Source: an uncultured Oscillospiraceae bacterium | GTDB taxonomy: Bacteria; Bacillota; Clostridia; Oscillospirales; Oscillospiraceae | Direction of reading: 5' to 3' | Assembly: GCA_934589665.1 (NCBI GenBank) | Contig: CAKTOJ010000041.1 | Coordinates: forward strand, 1 to 13,269 | DNA: 13,269 nucleotides | In this document: in pieces, positions 5,922-13,269 of the stretch | Layout of the letters: each line of letters starts with the position of its first letter | How positions within the stretch are numbered: position 1 is the stretch's first letter | Notes under the pieces: generated by a model | What the model was told of the DNA's origin: nothing | Seen by the model: only the letters and a program-made list of their open reading frames with translations | Database searches by the model: none | Program-made: the position numbers and the translations under genes

Positions 5922-6614
5922 ATGAAAAAAGTGTTGGTTCTGGAGGATGAGTCCAGTATTCGCAGCTTTATTGTCATCAATCTGATCCGCGCCGGCTACG
6001 AGGTCATCGAGGCTGAGACGGGCGAGGAGGCGTTGGAAAAGCTTAAAGAGAATCCGGATGTGCGCGTGACGCTGCTTGACATCATGCTGCCGGGCATCGA
6101 CGGCTATGAGGTCTGCCGCCGCATCCGTGCGTCGAATCCATACATCGGTATCATCATGCTTACCGCGCGCTCGCAGGAGATGGATAAGGTGACGGGGCTG
6201 ATGACCGGCGCGGACGATTATGTGACCAAGCCGTTCTCTCCCGCGGAGCTGACCGCGCGTGTGGACGCGCTGCTGCGCCGCGCGGGTGAAGCGCCGGCGG
6301 TCGGCGCGGCGGCGGACGAGATCTCGCAGCCGCCATTCCTGCTCAACCTGGCCGACCGTATTGTGGAGAAAGACGGCAGACGGCTCAAGCTTACGCAGCT
6401 GGAGTATCAGATCATGAAGCTCTTCATGGAGAATCCGGGCAAGGCGCTCACGCGAGAGGAGATTCTCGACGCGGTGTGGGGCCGCGGTTATTTTGGCGAG
6501 GTCAAGATCGTGGACGTCAACATCCGCCGTCTGCGGCTGAAAATCGAGGATGACGCGCAGGACCCGAAGTACATTGCCACTGTATGGGGCTTCGGTTATA
6601 AGTGGAGCGTCTGA
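5922..6614 (+). CDS. OmpR/PhoB-family response regulator
   Basis: A 230-residue cytoplasmic transcription factor. The receiver domain (1-120) has the acidic pocket Glu8-Asp9, phospho-acceptor Asp53 in LLDIMLPGIDGYE, switch Thr81 in MLTAR and Lys103 in TKPFSPAEL. After an alanine-rich linker (about 121-137), a winged-helix effector domain (138-230) shows LTQLEYQIMKLFMENPGKALTREEIL, then VDVNIRRLRLKIE and the terminal TVWGFGYKW. All catalytic and switch residues are present. The start at 5922 has AAAGGA about 11 nt upstream. It lies between the lipoprotein gene and the kinase gene (37 nt to the kinase start) and is the evident partner of that kinase. Target genes cannot be told from sequence. 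Resembles PhoP/PhoB-type regulators, but I would not assign a specific symbol. Confidence 0.97.
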   Translation: MKKVLVLEDESSIRSFIVINLIRAGYEVIEAETGEEALEKLKENPDVRVTLLDIMLPGIDGYEVCRRIRASNPYIGIIMLTARSQEMDKVTGLMTGADDYVTKPFSPAELTARVDALLRRAGEAPAVGAAADEISQPPFLLNLADRIVEKDGRRLKLTQLEYQIMKLFMENPGKALTREEILDAVWGRGYFGEVKIVDVNIRRLRLKIEDDAQDPKYIATVWGFGYKWSV

Positions 6615-6651
6615 CGGCGCACGGAGAGAACGCGTGAAAGGAGGGAGCGCG

Positions 6652-8076
6652 GTGAATACAAAAAAGGGCCTTCGCATCCGCGGTCTGCGCCAGCGCTGGC
6701 TGATCAATGCAGTGCTGCCGATCTTTCTGGTCGTTGCGGTCATCGTCAGCGCATATACCATCGCCGTCCAGCGCTCGCTCTATTCCACGATGCGCGCGGG
6801 GCTGGAAACACGAGCCCGCGTGGCGGCGGACAATTTTTCCAGCTATGGCATGAAAAGCTACAGTGAGTATTTTCGCTATGCCTCCATCACTGCAGAGACC
6901 TTCGAGGAAAAGGATACGATCGAGCTGCAGTTCATCAATGCCAACGGCCGCGTGCAGGTGTCGAGCTACGGCCTGACAGCGGGGACGCTGCCGGGGACGA
7001 GCGATGTGGCTGACGCGGTGTCCACGGGAAAGAGCGCGATGTTTGAGGGCCTTGATCCCCAGACGGACGAAAAGATCATGGCGGTGTCGACGCCGCTGCT
7101 GTTCAACGGCCGCGTGGTGGGCGTGCTGCGCTATGTCACCTCGCTGCGCGAGGCGGACAGCCGCGTGATGGCCAGCTTTGCCGCGGCGGCTGCGGTCGCG
7201 CTGCTGTGTCTGGGACTGACGGTCAGCTCCAACGCAATTTTTATCAACAACGTCGTCCAGCCGGTCGCGGTCGTCAGCGACGCGGCACGGCGCATCTCGG
7301 CGGGCAGCTATGGGATACTGGTGGAGAACCGCTACCGCGATGAGCTTGGCGAGCTGGTGGACAATATCAACGATATGTCGCTCAAAATATCCCAGTCAGA
7401 GAAGATCCAGCAGGAATTCATTTCCTCCGTGTCGCATGAGCTGCGCACGCCGCTGACCGCTATCAACGGCTGGGCGGAGACGCTCTCGGCTGATCCCGGC
7501 GCGAATCTGGAGCAGACGCAGCGGGGCCTGAATATCATCGTCAAGGAGTCCCGCCGCCTGACCACGATGGTCGAGGAGCTGCTGGATTTCACCAAGATGC
7601 AGGACGGCCGCTTTACGCTCTGCGTGGAGGAGACGGATCTTCTGGCCGAACTGGAAGATGCCATTTTCACCTACCGTGAGCTTTTCCGGCAGGAGGGGAT
7701 TGAGCTGCGGTATGAGTGCGCGGACGACCTGCCGAACGTCATTGCAGACGGCGAGCGTATGAAGCAGGTGTTTTGCAACGTGCTCGACAATGCCGCCAAG
7801 CACGGCGGCAGCGGCAAGCGCATTGATGTGTCCGTGACGTCGGAGGGCGGCAGCATGGTGATCCGTGTGCGCGACTTCGGCCCCGGCATCCCGGTTGAGG
7901 AGCTGCCCTACGTCAAGCAGAAATTCTACAAGGGCTCGTCCAAGGCGCGCGGCAGCGGCATCGGCCTGGCCGTGTGCGACGAGATCATGCGGCTGCATAA
8001 CGGCACCTTCGACATTGCCAATGCCAACGGCGGTGGTACGGTTGTGACCATGACGCTGCCGCGTGGAAACGGATAA
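6652..8076 (+). CDS. Membrane sensor histidine kinase (PhoR/WalK-like layout)
   Basis: A 474-residue kinase. The GTG start at 6652 is chosen because AAAGGAGGG (6637-6645) is 6 nt upstream; the frame stays open back into the response regulator gene, but no better site is there. Order: TM1 (about 17-39), an extracellular sensor of about 130 residues (40-172, probably a single-Cache or PAS-like fold, with the segment FNGRVVGVLRYVTSL), TM2 (about 173-198) and HAMP (about 199-250). HisKA follows, with phospho-acceptor His262 in SHELRTPLTAINGW, then HATPase_c with N box Asn376/Asn380 in NVLDNAAKH, G1 DFGPGI (408-413), F box KFYKGSS and G2 GSGIGLAV (434-441). All boxes are intact. No cytoplasmic PAS domain, unlike WalK. 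It should phosphorylate Asp53 of the adjacent regulator. The ligand is unknown. Confidence 0.96.
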   Translation: MNTKKGLRIRGLRQRWLINAVLPIFLVVAVIVSAYTIAVQRSLYSTMRAGLETRARVAADNFSSYGMKSYSEYFRYASITAETFEEKDTIELQFINANGRVQVSSYGLTAGTLPGTSDVADAVSTGKSAMFEGLDPQTDEKIMAVSTPLLFNGRVVGVLRYVTSLREADSRVMASFAAAAAVALLCLGLTVSSNAIFINNVVQPVAVVSDAARRISAGSYGILVENRYRDELGELVDNINDMSLKISQSEKIQQEFISSVSHELRTPLTAINGWAETLSADPGANLEQTQRGLNIIVKESRRLTTMVEELLDFTKMQDGRFTLCVEETDLLAELEDAIFTYRELFRQEGIELRYECADDLPNVIADGERMKQVFCNVLDNAAKHGGSGKRIDVSVTSEGGSMVIRVRDFGPGIPVEELPYVKQKFYKGSSKARGSGIGLAVCDEIMRLHNGTFDIANANGGGTVVTMTLPRGNG

Positions 8077-8124
8077 GCATGCCACATCCTTTGATGCGGC
8101 GGGGAATAAAATATAGAACAGCTG

Positions 8125-8153
8125 TTGCATTTTACGCGCGGCTGTGTTATGAT
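8125..8153 (+). promoter_or_regulatory. Promoter for yqhQ-prmC (TTGCAT-N17-extended TATGAT)
   Basis: TTGCAT at 8125-8130, a 17-nt spacer and TATGAT at 8148-8153, with a TGt extension in front, give a strong housekeeping match. The start site would be near 8160, leaving a leader of only about 14 nt that begins at the AGGAG ribosome binding site (8161-8165). No hairpin terminator is seen between the kinase stop at 8076 and this promoter. Confidence 0.75.
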
Positions 8154-8173
8154 CATCGCAAGGAGAAAAATTC

Positions 8174-9133
8174 ATGGCAGAGCAAAACCAAACCAAAGCA
8201 AAATTCCGCACCTCGATCGGCGGACAGGCACTGATCGAGGGCATCCTCATGCGTGGACCTGAAAAGCAGGCGATCGTCGTGCGCTCCAAGGAGGGCCTTG
8301 TGGAGAAGGTCGAGGAGCTCAAGCTTGTCCGTGACCGCTATCCCATCCTCGGTCTGCCGGTCATCCGCGGCGCTGTGACGTTTGTGGATTCCATGATCCG
8401 CGGCGTGAAGGCGCTGATGTACTCGGCGGATTTCTTCCCGGAGGAAGAGGGCGAGCCGTCGAAGCTCGACCAGTGGCTGGAACGTAAGATCGGCAGCGAA
8501 AAAATGCAGAAGCTGGTCGTGGCGCTGGCCGTGCTGCTCTCGTTGGGCATGACGATCGGCCTTTTCATGGTGCTGCCGACCTTCCTCGCAGGCCTTCTCG
8601 GCCGGTTCATCCCGAATGTGGTCGTGCACAATCTGGTCGAATCGGTCATCAAGCTGACGATCTTTTTCTGCTATCTGCTCCTGTGCTCAAAGCAGAAGGA
8701 CATTCAGCGCGTATTCCAGTATCATGGGGCGGAGCATAAGACGATCTTCTGCTACGAGGCGGGACTGCCGCTGACGGTAGAGAACTGCCGCATCCAGCCG
8801 CGCCACCATCCGCGCTGCGGCACAAGCTTCCTGTTTGTGGTGGTCGTGGTGTCCATTCTTGTTTCAAGCGTGGTGTTCACATTCGTGGACTGGCGAAATG
8901 TCTGGGTGCGCATCGGGCTGCATCTGCTTCTGCTCGTTCCGGTTGTAGGTGTGACGTATGAGTTCAACCGCTATGTCGGCGGACATGACAATCCAGTGAC
9001 GAATCTGCTGGCAAAGCCCGGTCTCTGGCTTCAGAATTTCACGACCAATGAGCCGGATGACAGCATGCTCGAGGTCGCCATCCGCGCCATGGAGCTGGTC
9101 ATTCCCGAGCAGAAGGGTAAGGACAAGTGGTGA
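8174..9133 (+). CDS. yqhQ: DUF1385 membrane protein, YqhQ family
   Basis: A 319-residue integral membrane protein of a family widespread in Firmicutes with no function I can state. The N-terminal motif IGGQALIEGILMRGP (15-29) is diagnostic. Four hydrophobic segments are likely at about 111-141, 148-171, 218-239 and 245-264. Between the second and third lies the conserved polar block YHGAEHKTIFCYE (183-195) and HHPRCGTSF (211-219), whose His/Glu/Cys residues could form a metal or catalytic site (inference). FNRYVGGHDN (264-273) follows the last segment. The start has AGGAG 8 nt upstream. prmC begins 3 nt after its stop, a pairing common in Clostridia, where prfA often follows; here recA follows instead. 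Confidence 0.93.
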   Translation: MAEQNQTKAKFRTSIGGQALIEGILMRGPEKQAIVVRSKEGLVEKVEELKLVRDRYPILGLPVIRGAVTFVDSMIRGVKALMYSADFFPEEEGEPSKLDQWLERKIGSEKMQKLVVALAVLLSLGMTIGLFMVLPTFLAGLLGRFIPNVVVHNLVESVIKLTIFFCYLLLCSKQKDIQRVFQYHGAEHKTIFCYEAGLPLTVENCRIQPRHHPRCGTSFLFVVVVVSILVSSVVFTFVDWRNVWVRIGLHLLLLVPVVGVTYEFNRYVGGHDNPVTNLLAKPGLWLQNFTTNEPDDSMLEVAIRAMELVIPEQKGKDKW

Positions 9134-9136
9134 GAG

Positions 9137-10003
9137 ATGGCCGTTAAATATAACGATCTCTATATGGACCTCCGTACACGGCTGCGAAAGGCGGGCGTGG
9201 AGGATGCGACGCAGGCGGCGCGCGAGTTGGTGTGCGCGGCGTCCGGAAAAACGAAAAATGAACTGCTGCGCGACGGCCCGCTTTATGCCTCGCCCGAGGT
9301 TGTGCAGGCGGCCGGTGAGCTTTGCGCGCGGCATCTGGCCGGTGAGCCGGTGGCCTATCTCATCGGGGAATGGGAGTTTTATGGGCTTGGGCTGGATATT
9401 TCACCCTCCGTGCTCATCCCGCGCCCCGATACCGAGGTACTCGTACAGACGGTCATCCATGAGTTGTCTACCGGCGCGGACTGCCGTGTGCTTGACCTGT
9501 GTGCGGGCAGCGGCTGCATCGGCCTTGCCGTGGCCAGCCAGCTTCTGCGCGCCCGCGTGCTGCTCGGCGAGATCGACGACGAGGCGCTCAAGGTCTGTCG
9601 GCAGAATATCCGCCGCAACCAGCTCTCCGCGCGGGTGACGAGTCTGCGCGTGGATGCGCGGGAGAAGCCCTCGCGCCAGCTCGGCGAGTTTGACTGCATT
9701 GTTTCAAACCCGCCCTACATTCCGACGGCGGACATCGTGGGACTTGATCCCTCTGTGCGCGACCATGAGCCGCACCTTGCACTCGACGGCGGTGCGGACG
9801 GATTGGATTTTTACCGCGTGATCGCGGATAAATGGCGCGACGCGCTTGTGCCGAACGGATTGATGGCTTTTGAAGTCGGCATCGGCGAGGCGGACGAGGT
9901 GCTGCGCATCATGCGCGCGAACGGCTTCGGCGATATTCAGATCGTCCGCGACCTGAACGATATCCCGCGCGTGGTCTACGGGCGGCTGTGCAGCGAAGTG
10001 TAA
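9137..10003 (+). CDS. prmC: Release factor glutamine methyltransferase PrmC (HemK)
   Basis: A 288-residue cytoplasmic enzyme that methylates the glutamine of the GGQ motif in peptide chain release factors, using S-adenosylmethionine. The N-terminal helical domain (1-75) includes AARELV and RHLAGEPVAYLIGEWEFYG (65-83). The Rossmann domain follows, with VLIPRPDTEVLV (92-103), the SAM-binding glycine loop VLDLCAGSGCIGLA (118-131), the acidic GEIDDEAL, and the catalytic NPPYIP motif at 191-196. HEPHLALDGGADGLDFYR (210-227) is typical of PrmC and separates it from other N5-methyltransferases. Length matches the family. It starts 3 nt after the yqhQ stop, with only a weak AAGGA site inside the yqhQ end, so translation is probably coupled. 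Confidence 0.96.
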   Translation: MAVKYNDLYMDLRTRLRKAGVEDATQAARELVCAASGKTKNELLRDGPLYASPEVVQAAGELCARHLAGEPVAYLIGEWEFYGLGLDISPSVLIPRPDTEVLVQTVIHELSTGADCRVLDLCAGSGCIGLAVASQLLRARVLLGEIDDEALKVCRQNIRRNQLSARVTSLRVDAREKPSRQLGEFDCIVSNPPYIPTADIVGLDPSVRDHEPHLALDGGADGLDFYRVIADKWRDALVPNGLMAFEVGIGEADEVLRIMRANGFGDIQIVRDLNDIPRVVYGRLCSEV

Positions 10004-10052
10004 GAAAATTTTTTAAGATAAGAGACTGAACGAAAACGGGAGGATGGATTTT

Positions 10053-11162
10053 ATGGCAGCAGAGAAGGTAAGCAAGGCCACCGCTGCGGCATCCGCGGCC
10101 AGTGCGGATAAAAAGCGCGCCATTGAAACGGCGATGGCCCAGATCGAAAAGCTTTATGGCAAGGGCTCCATCATGCGCTGCGGCGACGAACAGGCTGCGA
10201 ATGTGGAGGCAATCTCCACCGGCTCGCTGGCACTCGACCTTGCGCTTGGCATCGGTGGCCTGCCGAAGGGCCGTATTGTGGAGATTTACGGGCCGGAATC
10301 CTCCGGTAAGACGACGCTGGCGCTGCACGTGCTTGCACAGGCACAGAAGGCCGGCGGCGAGGTGGCGTTCATCGACGCTGAGCATGCGCTCGACATCGGC
10401 TACGCCCGCGCGCTGGGCGTGAATATCGAAGAGATGCTCGTCTCCCAGCCGGACACCGGCGAGCAGGCGCTGGAGATCACCGAGGCGCTCGTGCGCTCCG
10501 GCGCGATCGATGTGATCGTGGTCGACTCCGTTGCCGCGCTCGTGCCGCGCGCGGAAATCGAGGGCGAGATGGGCGACAGCTTCGTTGGCCTTCATGCCCG
10601 CTTGATGTCGCAGGCGCTGCGCAAGCTTGCCGGCGCGATCAACAAGACAAACTGCATCGTCATTTTCATCAACCAGCTGCGTGAAAAGGTCGGCGTGATG
10701 TATGGTAATCCCGAAGTCACGACCGGCGGCCGCGCACTGAAGTTCTACGCAAGCGTGCGCATCGACGTGCGCCGCATCGAAACGCTTAAAAATGGCAGTG
10801 AAATGATCGGCAACCGCACGCGCGCCAAGGTCGTGAAAAACAAGATGGCGCCCCCGTTCCGCGAGGCGGAGTTCGACATTATGTACGGCGAGGGCATTTC
10901 CATGCTCGGCGAGCTCATCGACCTCGGTGTAAAGCTCGACCTTGTGCAGAAGAGCGGCTCGTGGTACTCCATGGGTGAAACGCGCATCGGTCAGGGCCGC
11001 GATTCGGCCAAGCAGTATCTGCGCGACAATCCCGAAATTGCGGCCAAGCTGGAGGCCGACATCCGCCGTGATTTCCATAAGCTCATGAGCAACCAGGCAA
11101 AGATCGCCGCACGTGCGGCGGGCCGCGCGGTGGACGTCAGCGCAGACGATTTTGAGGGCTGA
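10053..11162 (+). CDS. recA: Recombinase RecA
   Basis: A 369-residue DNA-dependent ATPase that forms the strand-exchange filament and activates LexA-type self-cleavage. The start at 10053 is chosen as GGGAGG (10038-10043) is 9 nt upstream; the in-frame ATG at 10044 touches it directly. Walker A is GPESSGKT (80-87), the catalytic glutamate is in FIDAEHALD (Glu110), and Walker B is VIVVD (154-158). L1 reads [20 protein letters not shown]: the usual His after DS is Phe177. L2 lies at about 205-236 ([32 protein letters not shown]) with EVTTGG in place of the usual ETTTGG or ETTPGG. The C-terminal tail is acidic, ending SADDFEG. It begins 49 nt after prmC and overlaps recX by one base. I found no CGAAC-N4-GTTCG-like LexA site just upstream. 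Confidence 0.98.
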   Translation: MAAEKVSKATAAASAASADKKRAIETAMAQIEKLYGKGSIMRCGDEQAANVEAISTGSLALDLALGIGGLPKGRIVEIYGPESSGKTTLALHVLAQAQKAGGEVAFIDAEHALDIGYARALGVNIEEMLVSQPDTGEQALEITEALVRSGAIDVIVVDSVAALVPRAEIEGEMGDSFVGLHARLMSQALRKLAGAINKTNCIVIFINQLREKVGVMYGNPEVTTGGRALKFYASVRIDVRRIETLKNGSEMIGNRTRAKVVKNKMAPPFREAEFDIMYGEGISMLGELIDLGVKLDLVQKSGSWYSMGETRIGQGRDSAKQYLRDNPEIAAKLEADIRRDFHKLMSNQAKIAARAAGRAVDVSADDFEG

Positions 11163-11797
11163 TGAGAATAGAGCGCATCGAAAGATCGAAGCATAAGCAG
11201 GAGCGCGTTCTTGTGTATCTGGAGGGGGGAGACCTCCTCCGGGTCACGGAGAGCGAGCTTCTGCATTTCGGTTTATATCAGGGACTGGACATTTCTCCGG
11301 AAGCTGTGGTAGAATTAAAAAAATGCGGCGCACGCAGCGAAACGCGCGTGCGCGCAGCCAATATGATCTCCGCCCGACCGCTGTCGAAGAAGGAGCTGAC
11401 GCGGCGGCTGGTGCGCAGAGGCGCAGAGGAGGACGACGCCGGTGAGGCGGCGGACTATCTTGAGGAGATTGGTGCGCTGGACGACGCGGCCTACGCGGCC
11501 ATGCTCGTGCGGCATTACAGCGCGCAGGGATGGGGACCGGCCCGCATCCGCGATGAGCTTTACCGCCGCGGCGTGCCGCGGGAGGAATGGGATGCGGCAC
11601 TCACGGCTGCTCCTGATGCACAGGAAACGCTTGCGCGCGTGATTGCGTCGAGAGTGAAAGGAAAAGCTCTGGACGAGAGAGCGTATAAACGCCTGTCGGA
11701 TGCGCTGCTGCGCCGCGGCTTTTCGTGGGGTGAGGTGAAAACGGCTCTGCGCGGGGCCGGGTTAGAACTGACAGGCGAAGACGACGGGCCGGACTGA
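11162..11797 (+). CDS. recX: Regulatory protein RecX
   Basis: A 211-residue modulator that binds RecA filaments and in several bacteria inhibits or tunes RecA activity. After an N-terminal extension of about 65 residues come the RecX helical repeats: AANMISARPLSKKELTRRLVRRGAEEDDAGEAADYLEEIGALDDAAYAAMLVRHY (about 65-120), then GPARIRDELYRRGVPREEWDAAL (124-146), then KALDERAYKRLSDALLRRGFSWGEVKTALR (167-196). The motifs LxxLGxxDDxxYA and the three-helix repeats are characteristic. The ATG shares one base with the recA stop (TGATG at 11160-11164), so translational coupling is expected. This recA-recX arrangement is common in bacteria. Confidence 0.93.
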   Translation: MRIERIERSKHKQERVLVYLEGGDLLRVTESELLHFGLYQGLDISPEAVVELKKCGARSETRVRAANMISARPLSKKELTRRLVRRGAEEDDAGEAADYLEEIGALDDAAYAAMLVRHYSAQGWGPARIRDELYRRGVPREEWDAALTAAPDAQETLARVIASRVKGKALDERAYKRLSDALLRRGFSWGEVKTALRGAGLELTGEDDGPD

Positions 11798-11837
11798 AAT
11801 ATTTTGCCGCCATGGCGCGGCGGACGGGAAGATGGAT

Positions 11838-13163
11838 ATGGCGTATAAACTGCATTTTATTTCGCTCGGCTGTGCGAAGAATATGGTCAACTGCGAGCAG
11901 ATGATGGAGCTGTGCCGTGAGGCGGGCATGGAGCTGTGCGCGCAGCCCGAGGGCTGCGACGCGGCGGTTATCAACACCTGCGGCTTTCTCTCCAGCGCAA
12001 ACGAGGAGGCCATCGACAATATTTTGCAGATGGCGGCGCTGAAAAAAGAGGGGAAGCTGAAAAAGATCCTTGTCACGGGCTGCATGACGCAGCGCTATCA
12101 GGGCGAGGTCACGAAGGAGCTGCCTGAGGTGGACGGTATTCTCGGCACCGGCAGCTACAAGGATATTGTGGACGCGGTCGAGACGGTCATGGCCGGCGGC
12201 AGCGTCAGCCGCTTCGACGACATCAACGCGCCGGTCGACGAGTTCGGCCGCGTGCTCACCACGCCCGGCCACTATGCTTTCCTGCGCATTGCCGAGGGCT
12301 GCGACAACTGGTGTGCGTTCTGTATCATCCCGAAACTGCGGGGCAAGTACCGCTCCCGTCCAATGGAAAACGTCATTGACGAGGCGAAACACCTTGCCGA
12401 CTCCGGCGTGAAGGAGCTTATCGTCATTGCGCAGGACATTACCCGCTACGGCATGGATTGGGATGGGAAGCCCCATCTGGCCGATCTGCTCGAGGAGCTG
12501 TGCAAGCTTGATTTCCACTGGATCCGGCTCCACTACCTCTATCCCGAGTGGATCGACGACCGCCTGATCGACCTCATTGCCCGCGAGGATAAGATCGTCA
12601 AATACCTTGACATTCCCCTTCAGCACTGCAATGATAAGATTCTCAAAAAGATGAACCGCCGCGGCGATAAGAAGTATCTCTGCGCGCTGCTCGACAAGCT
12701 GCGTGAGCGTATCCCCGGCCTTGTGCTGCGTACATCGATTATCGCGGGCCTGCCCGGCGAGGGCGAGGAGGAATTTAACGAGCTGTGCGAGTTTCTGCGT
12801 GAGCAGAAGATGCTGCGCGCGGGCGTGTTCCCCTATTCGCCCGAGGAGGGGACGCGCGCGGCGAAGATGGAGCGTGTCGAGACGGACGAGGCTGTTCGCC
12901 GTGCCGAGCTGATCGTGGACGTTCAGAGCGCGATCATCGACGAGTGGAACGAAGAGCATCAGGGCGACGTGATGGAGGTCCTCTGCGAGGGCTTCGACGG
13001 TCAGTCCGTGCTCTACACCGGGCGCAGCTATGCCGAATCGCCGGATATCGACGGAAGGATTTACTTTTCCGCGCCGCGTGATATAATGACAGGCGAGTTC
13101 GTTCCCGTGCGCATCACCGGCGTAATGGACGGCGAGCTGACCGGCGAGCTGGCCGGGGAATAA
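11838..13163 (+). CDS. rimO: Ribosomal protein S12 methylthiotransferase RimO
   Basis: A 441-residue radical-SAM enzyme that methylthiolates the conserved aspartate of ribosomal protein S12. The start at 11838 is preferred, since GGGAA (11826-11830) is 7 nt upstream; the ATG at 11832 is only 1 nt away. The N-terminal UPF0004 domain holds three cluster cysteines: Cys12 (LGCAKN), Cys48 (NTCGF) and Cys82 (VTGCMTQRY). The radical-SAM cluster is Cys155-Cys159-Cys162 in AEGCDNWCAFCIIPKLRGKYRSR. Further family blocks are YLDIPLQH (257-264), RTSIIAGLPGEGEEEF (298-313) and FPYSPEEGT. A TRAM domain ends the protein (about 376-440). The LGCAKN start and GCDNxCxxCIIPKLRGKYRSR favour RimO over MiaB. It begins 40 nt after recX, with no terminator between them. 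Confidence 0.95.
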   Translation: MAYKLHFISLGCAKNMVNCEQMMELCREAGMELCAQPEGCDAAVINTCGFLSSANEEAIDNILQMAALKKEGKLKKILVTGCMTQRYQGEVTKELPEVDGILGTGSYKDIVDAVETVMAGGSVSRFDDINAPVDEFGRVLTTPGHYAFLRIAEGCDNWCAFCIIPKLRGKYRSRPMENVIDEAKHLADSGVKELIVIAQDITRYGMDWDGKPHLADLLEELCKLDFHWIRLHYLYPEWIDDRLIDLIAREDKIVKYLDIPLQHCNDKILKKMNRRGDKKYLCALLDKLRERIPGLVLRTSIIAGLPGEGEEEFNELCEFLREQKMLRAGVFPYSPEEGTRAAKMERVETDEAVRRAELIVDVQSAIIDEWNEEHQGDVMEVLCEGFDGQSVLYTGRSYAESPDIDGRIYFSAPRDIMTGEFVPVRITGVMDGELTGELAGE

Positions 13164-13175
13164 GAAAGAAAAGGA

Positions 13176-13192
13176 CGGGCGCACGGCGCCCG
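13176..13192 (+). other. Small GC hairpin between rimO and pgsA
   Basis: CGGGCGC and GCGCCCG pair perfectly over 7 bp around an ACG loop. There is no T-run, so it is not a terminator. It ends one base before the pgsA ribosome binding region (AAAGGA at 13194-13199) and might affect mRNA stability or pgsA translation. Could be chance in GC-rich DNA. Confidence 0.35.
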
Positions 13193-13209
13193 GAAAGGAC
13201 TGTTCTCAG

Positions 13210-13269
13210 ATGACGACTGCCAATAAGCTGACGCTTGCAAGAGTGGCACTGATCCCGATATTTCTGGTG
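13210..13269 (+). CDS. pgsA: CDP-diacylglycerol--glycerol-3-phosphate phosphatidyltransferase, N-terminus only
   Basis: The first 20 codons are present and the gene runs off the window. The N-terminal pattern NKLTLARVALIPIFLV closely matches the start of PgsA, the membrane enzyme that makes phosphatidylglycerol phosphate. AAAGGA at 13194-13199 lies 10 nt before the ATG. rimO followed by pgsA is a common clostridial order and supports the call. Another CDP-alcohol phosphatidyltransferase cannot be excluded from 20 residues. Confidence 0.8.
   Translation, partial: MTTANKLTLARVALIPIFLV

Noticed and set aside
5457..6761. A 434-codon minus-strand frame over the lipoprotein end and the response regulator
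   Set aside because: The plus strand encodes an intact OmpR-type regulator. The reverse frame has no recognisable motif and spans two gene boundaries.
8077..8124. Search for a terminator after the histidine kinase
   Set aside because: Only an imperfect CCACATC/GATGCGG pairing was found, with no T-run, so I list none.
9909..11078. A 389-codon minus-strand frame over recA
   Set aside because: recA is unambiguous. The reverse translation is His/Arg/Ala-rich and featureless.
11806..11821. GCCGC/GCGGC hairpin before rimO as a terminator
   Set aside because: The stem is five base pairs with no T-run after it; likely chance in GC-rich sequence.
11601..13184. A 527-codon open frame on the minus strand opposite rimO
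   Set aside because: It mirrors rimO, whose motifs are complete. The translation is rich in His, Arg, Leu and Ala as expected for antisense of GC-rich coding DNA, and no family motif or ribosome binding site is seen.

Overview
This 13.3-kb window looks like a chromosomal core region of a Gram-positive member of the Clostridia, most likely a GC-rich gut Oscillospirales-type bacterium. The evidence is a set of Firmicutes markers (IreB, a YqhQ/DUF1385 membrane protein, a PdaB-like deacetylase, NlpC/P60 with bacterial SH3 domains, a lipoprotein), strong AAGGAGG-type ribosome binding sites and high-GC codon use. Taxonomy is inferred from protein resemblance and is not proved. I see no insertion sequence, phage gene, CRISPR array or rRNA.

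Layout, left to right. (1) The 3' part of pheT (phenylalanyl-tRNA synthetase beta chain) ends in a strong hairpin. (2) ireB, a small kinase-target regulator, is a single-gene unit with two good promoters and its own terminator. (3) A TTGACA-N17-TAAAAT promoter drives a 97-residue protein of unknown function and a secreted SH3-SH3-NlpC/P60 cell-wall hydrolase; this unit ends at a long terminator shared with a convergent gene. (4) On the minus strand lie a tRNA-Leu(CAA) with its own promoter and terminator and, beyond it, a membrane-anchored polysaccharide deacetylase of the PdaB-like clostridial type. (5) On the plus strand, a lipoprotein with four DxDxDG-like motifs, an OmpR-type response regulator and a membrane histidine kinase form one tight operon, a plausible surface-sensing unit. 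(6) A well-formed promoter starts yqhQ-prmC, followed closely by recA-recX, rimO and the first 20 codons of pgsA, all on the plus strand.

How the genes relate. Three separate units bear on the envelope: the NlpC/P60 hydrolase, the deacetylase and the lipoprotein/two-component operon. IreB adds a link to Ser/Thr kinase control of wall homeostasis, although no kinase is present here. The right half is translation and DNA-repair housekeeping: PrmC modifies release factors, RimO modifies ribosomal protein S12, and RecA/RecX act in recombination. recX is translationally coupled to recA.

Nothing here is clearly a new defence or mobile system. The best leads for undescribed biology are the unknown 97-residue protein next to the wall hydrolase, the lipoprotein/two-component operon, and the GTTACA repeats at the start-site region of two neighbouring promoters.
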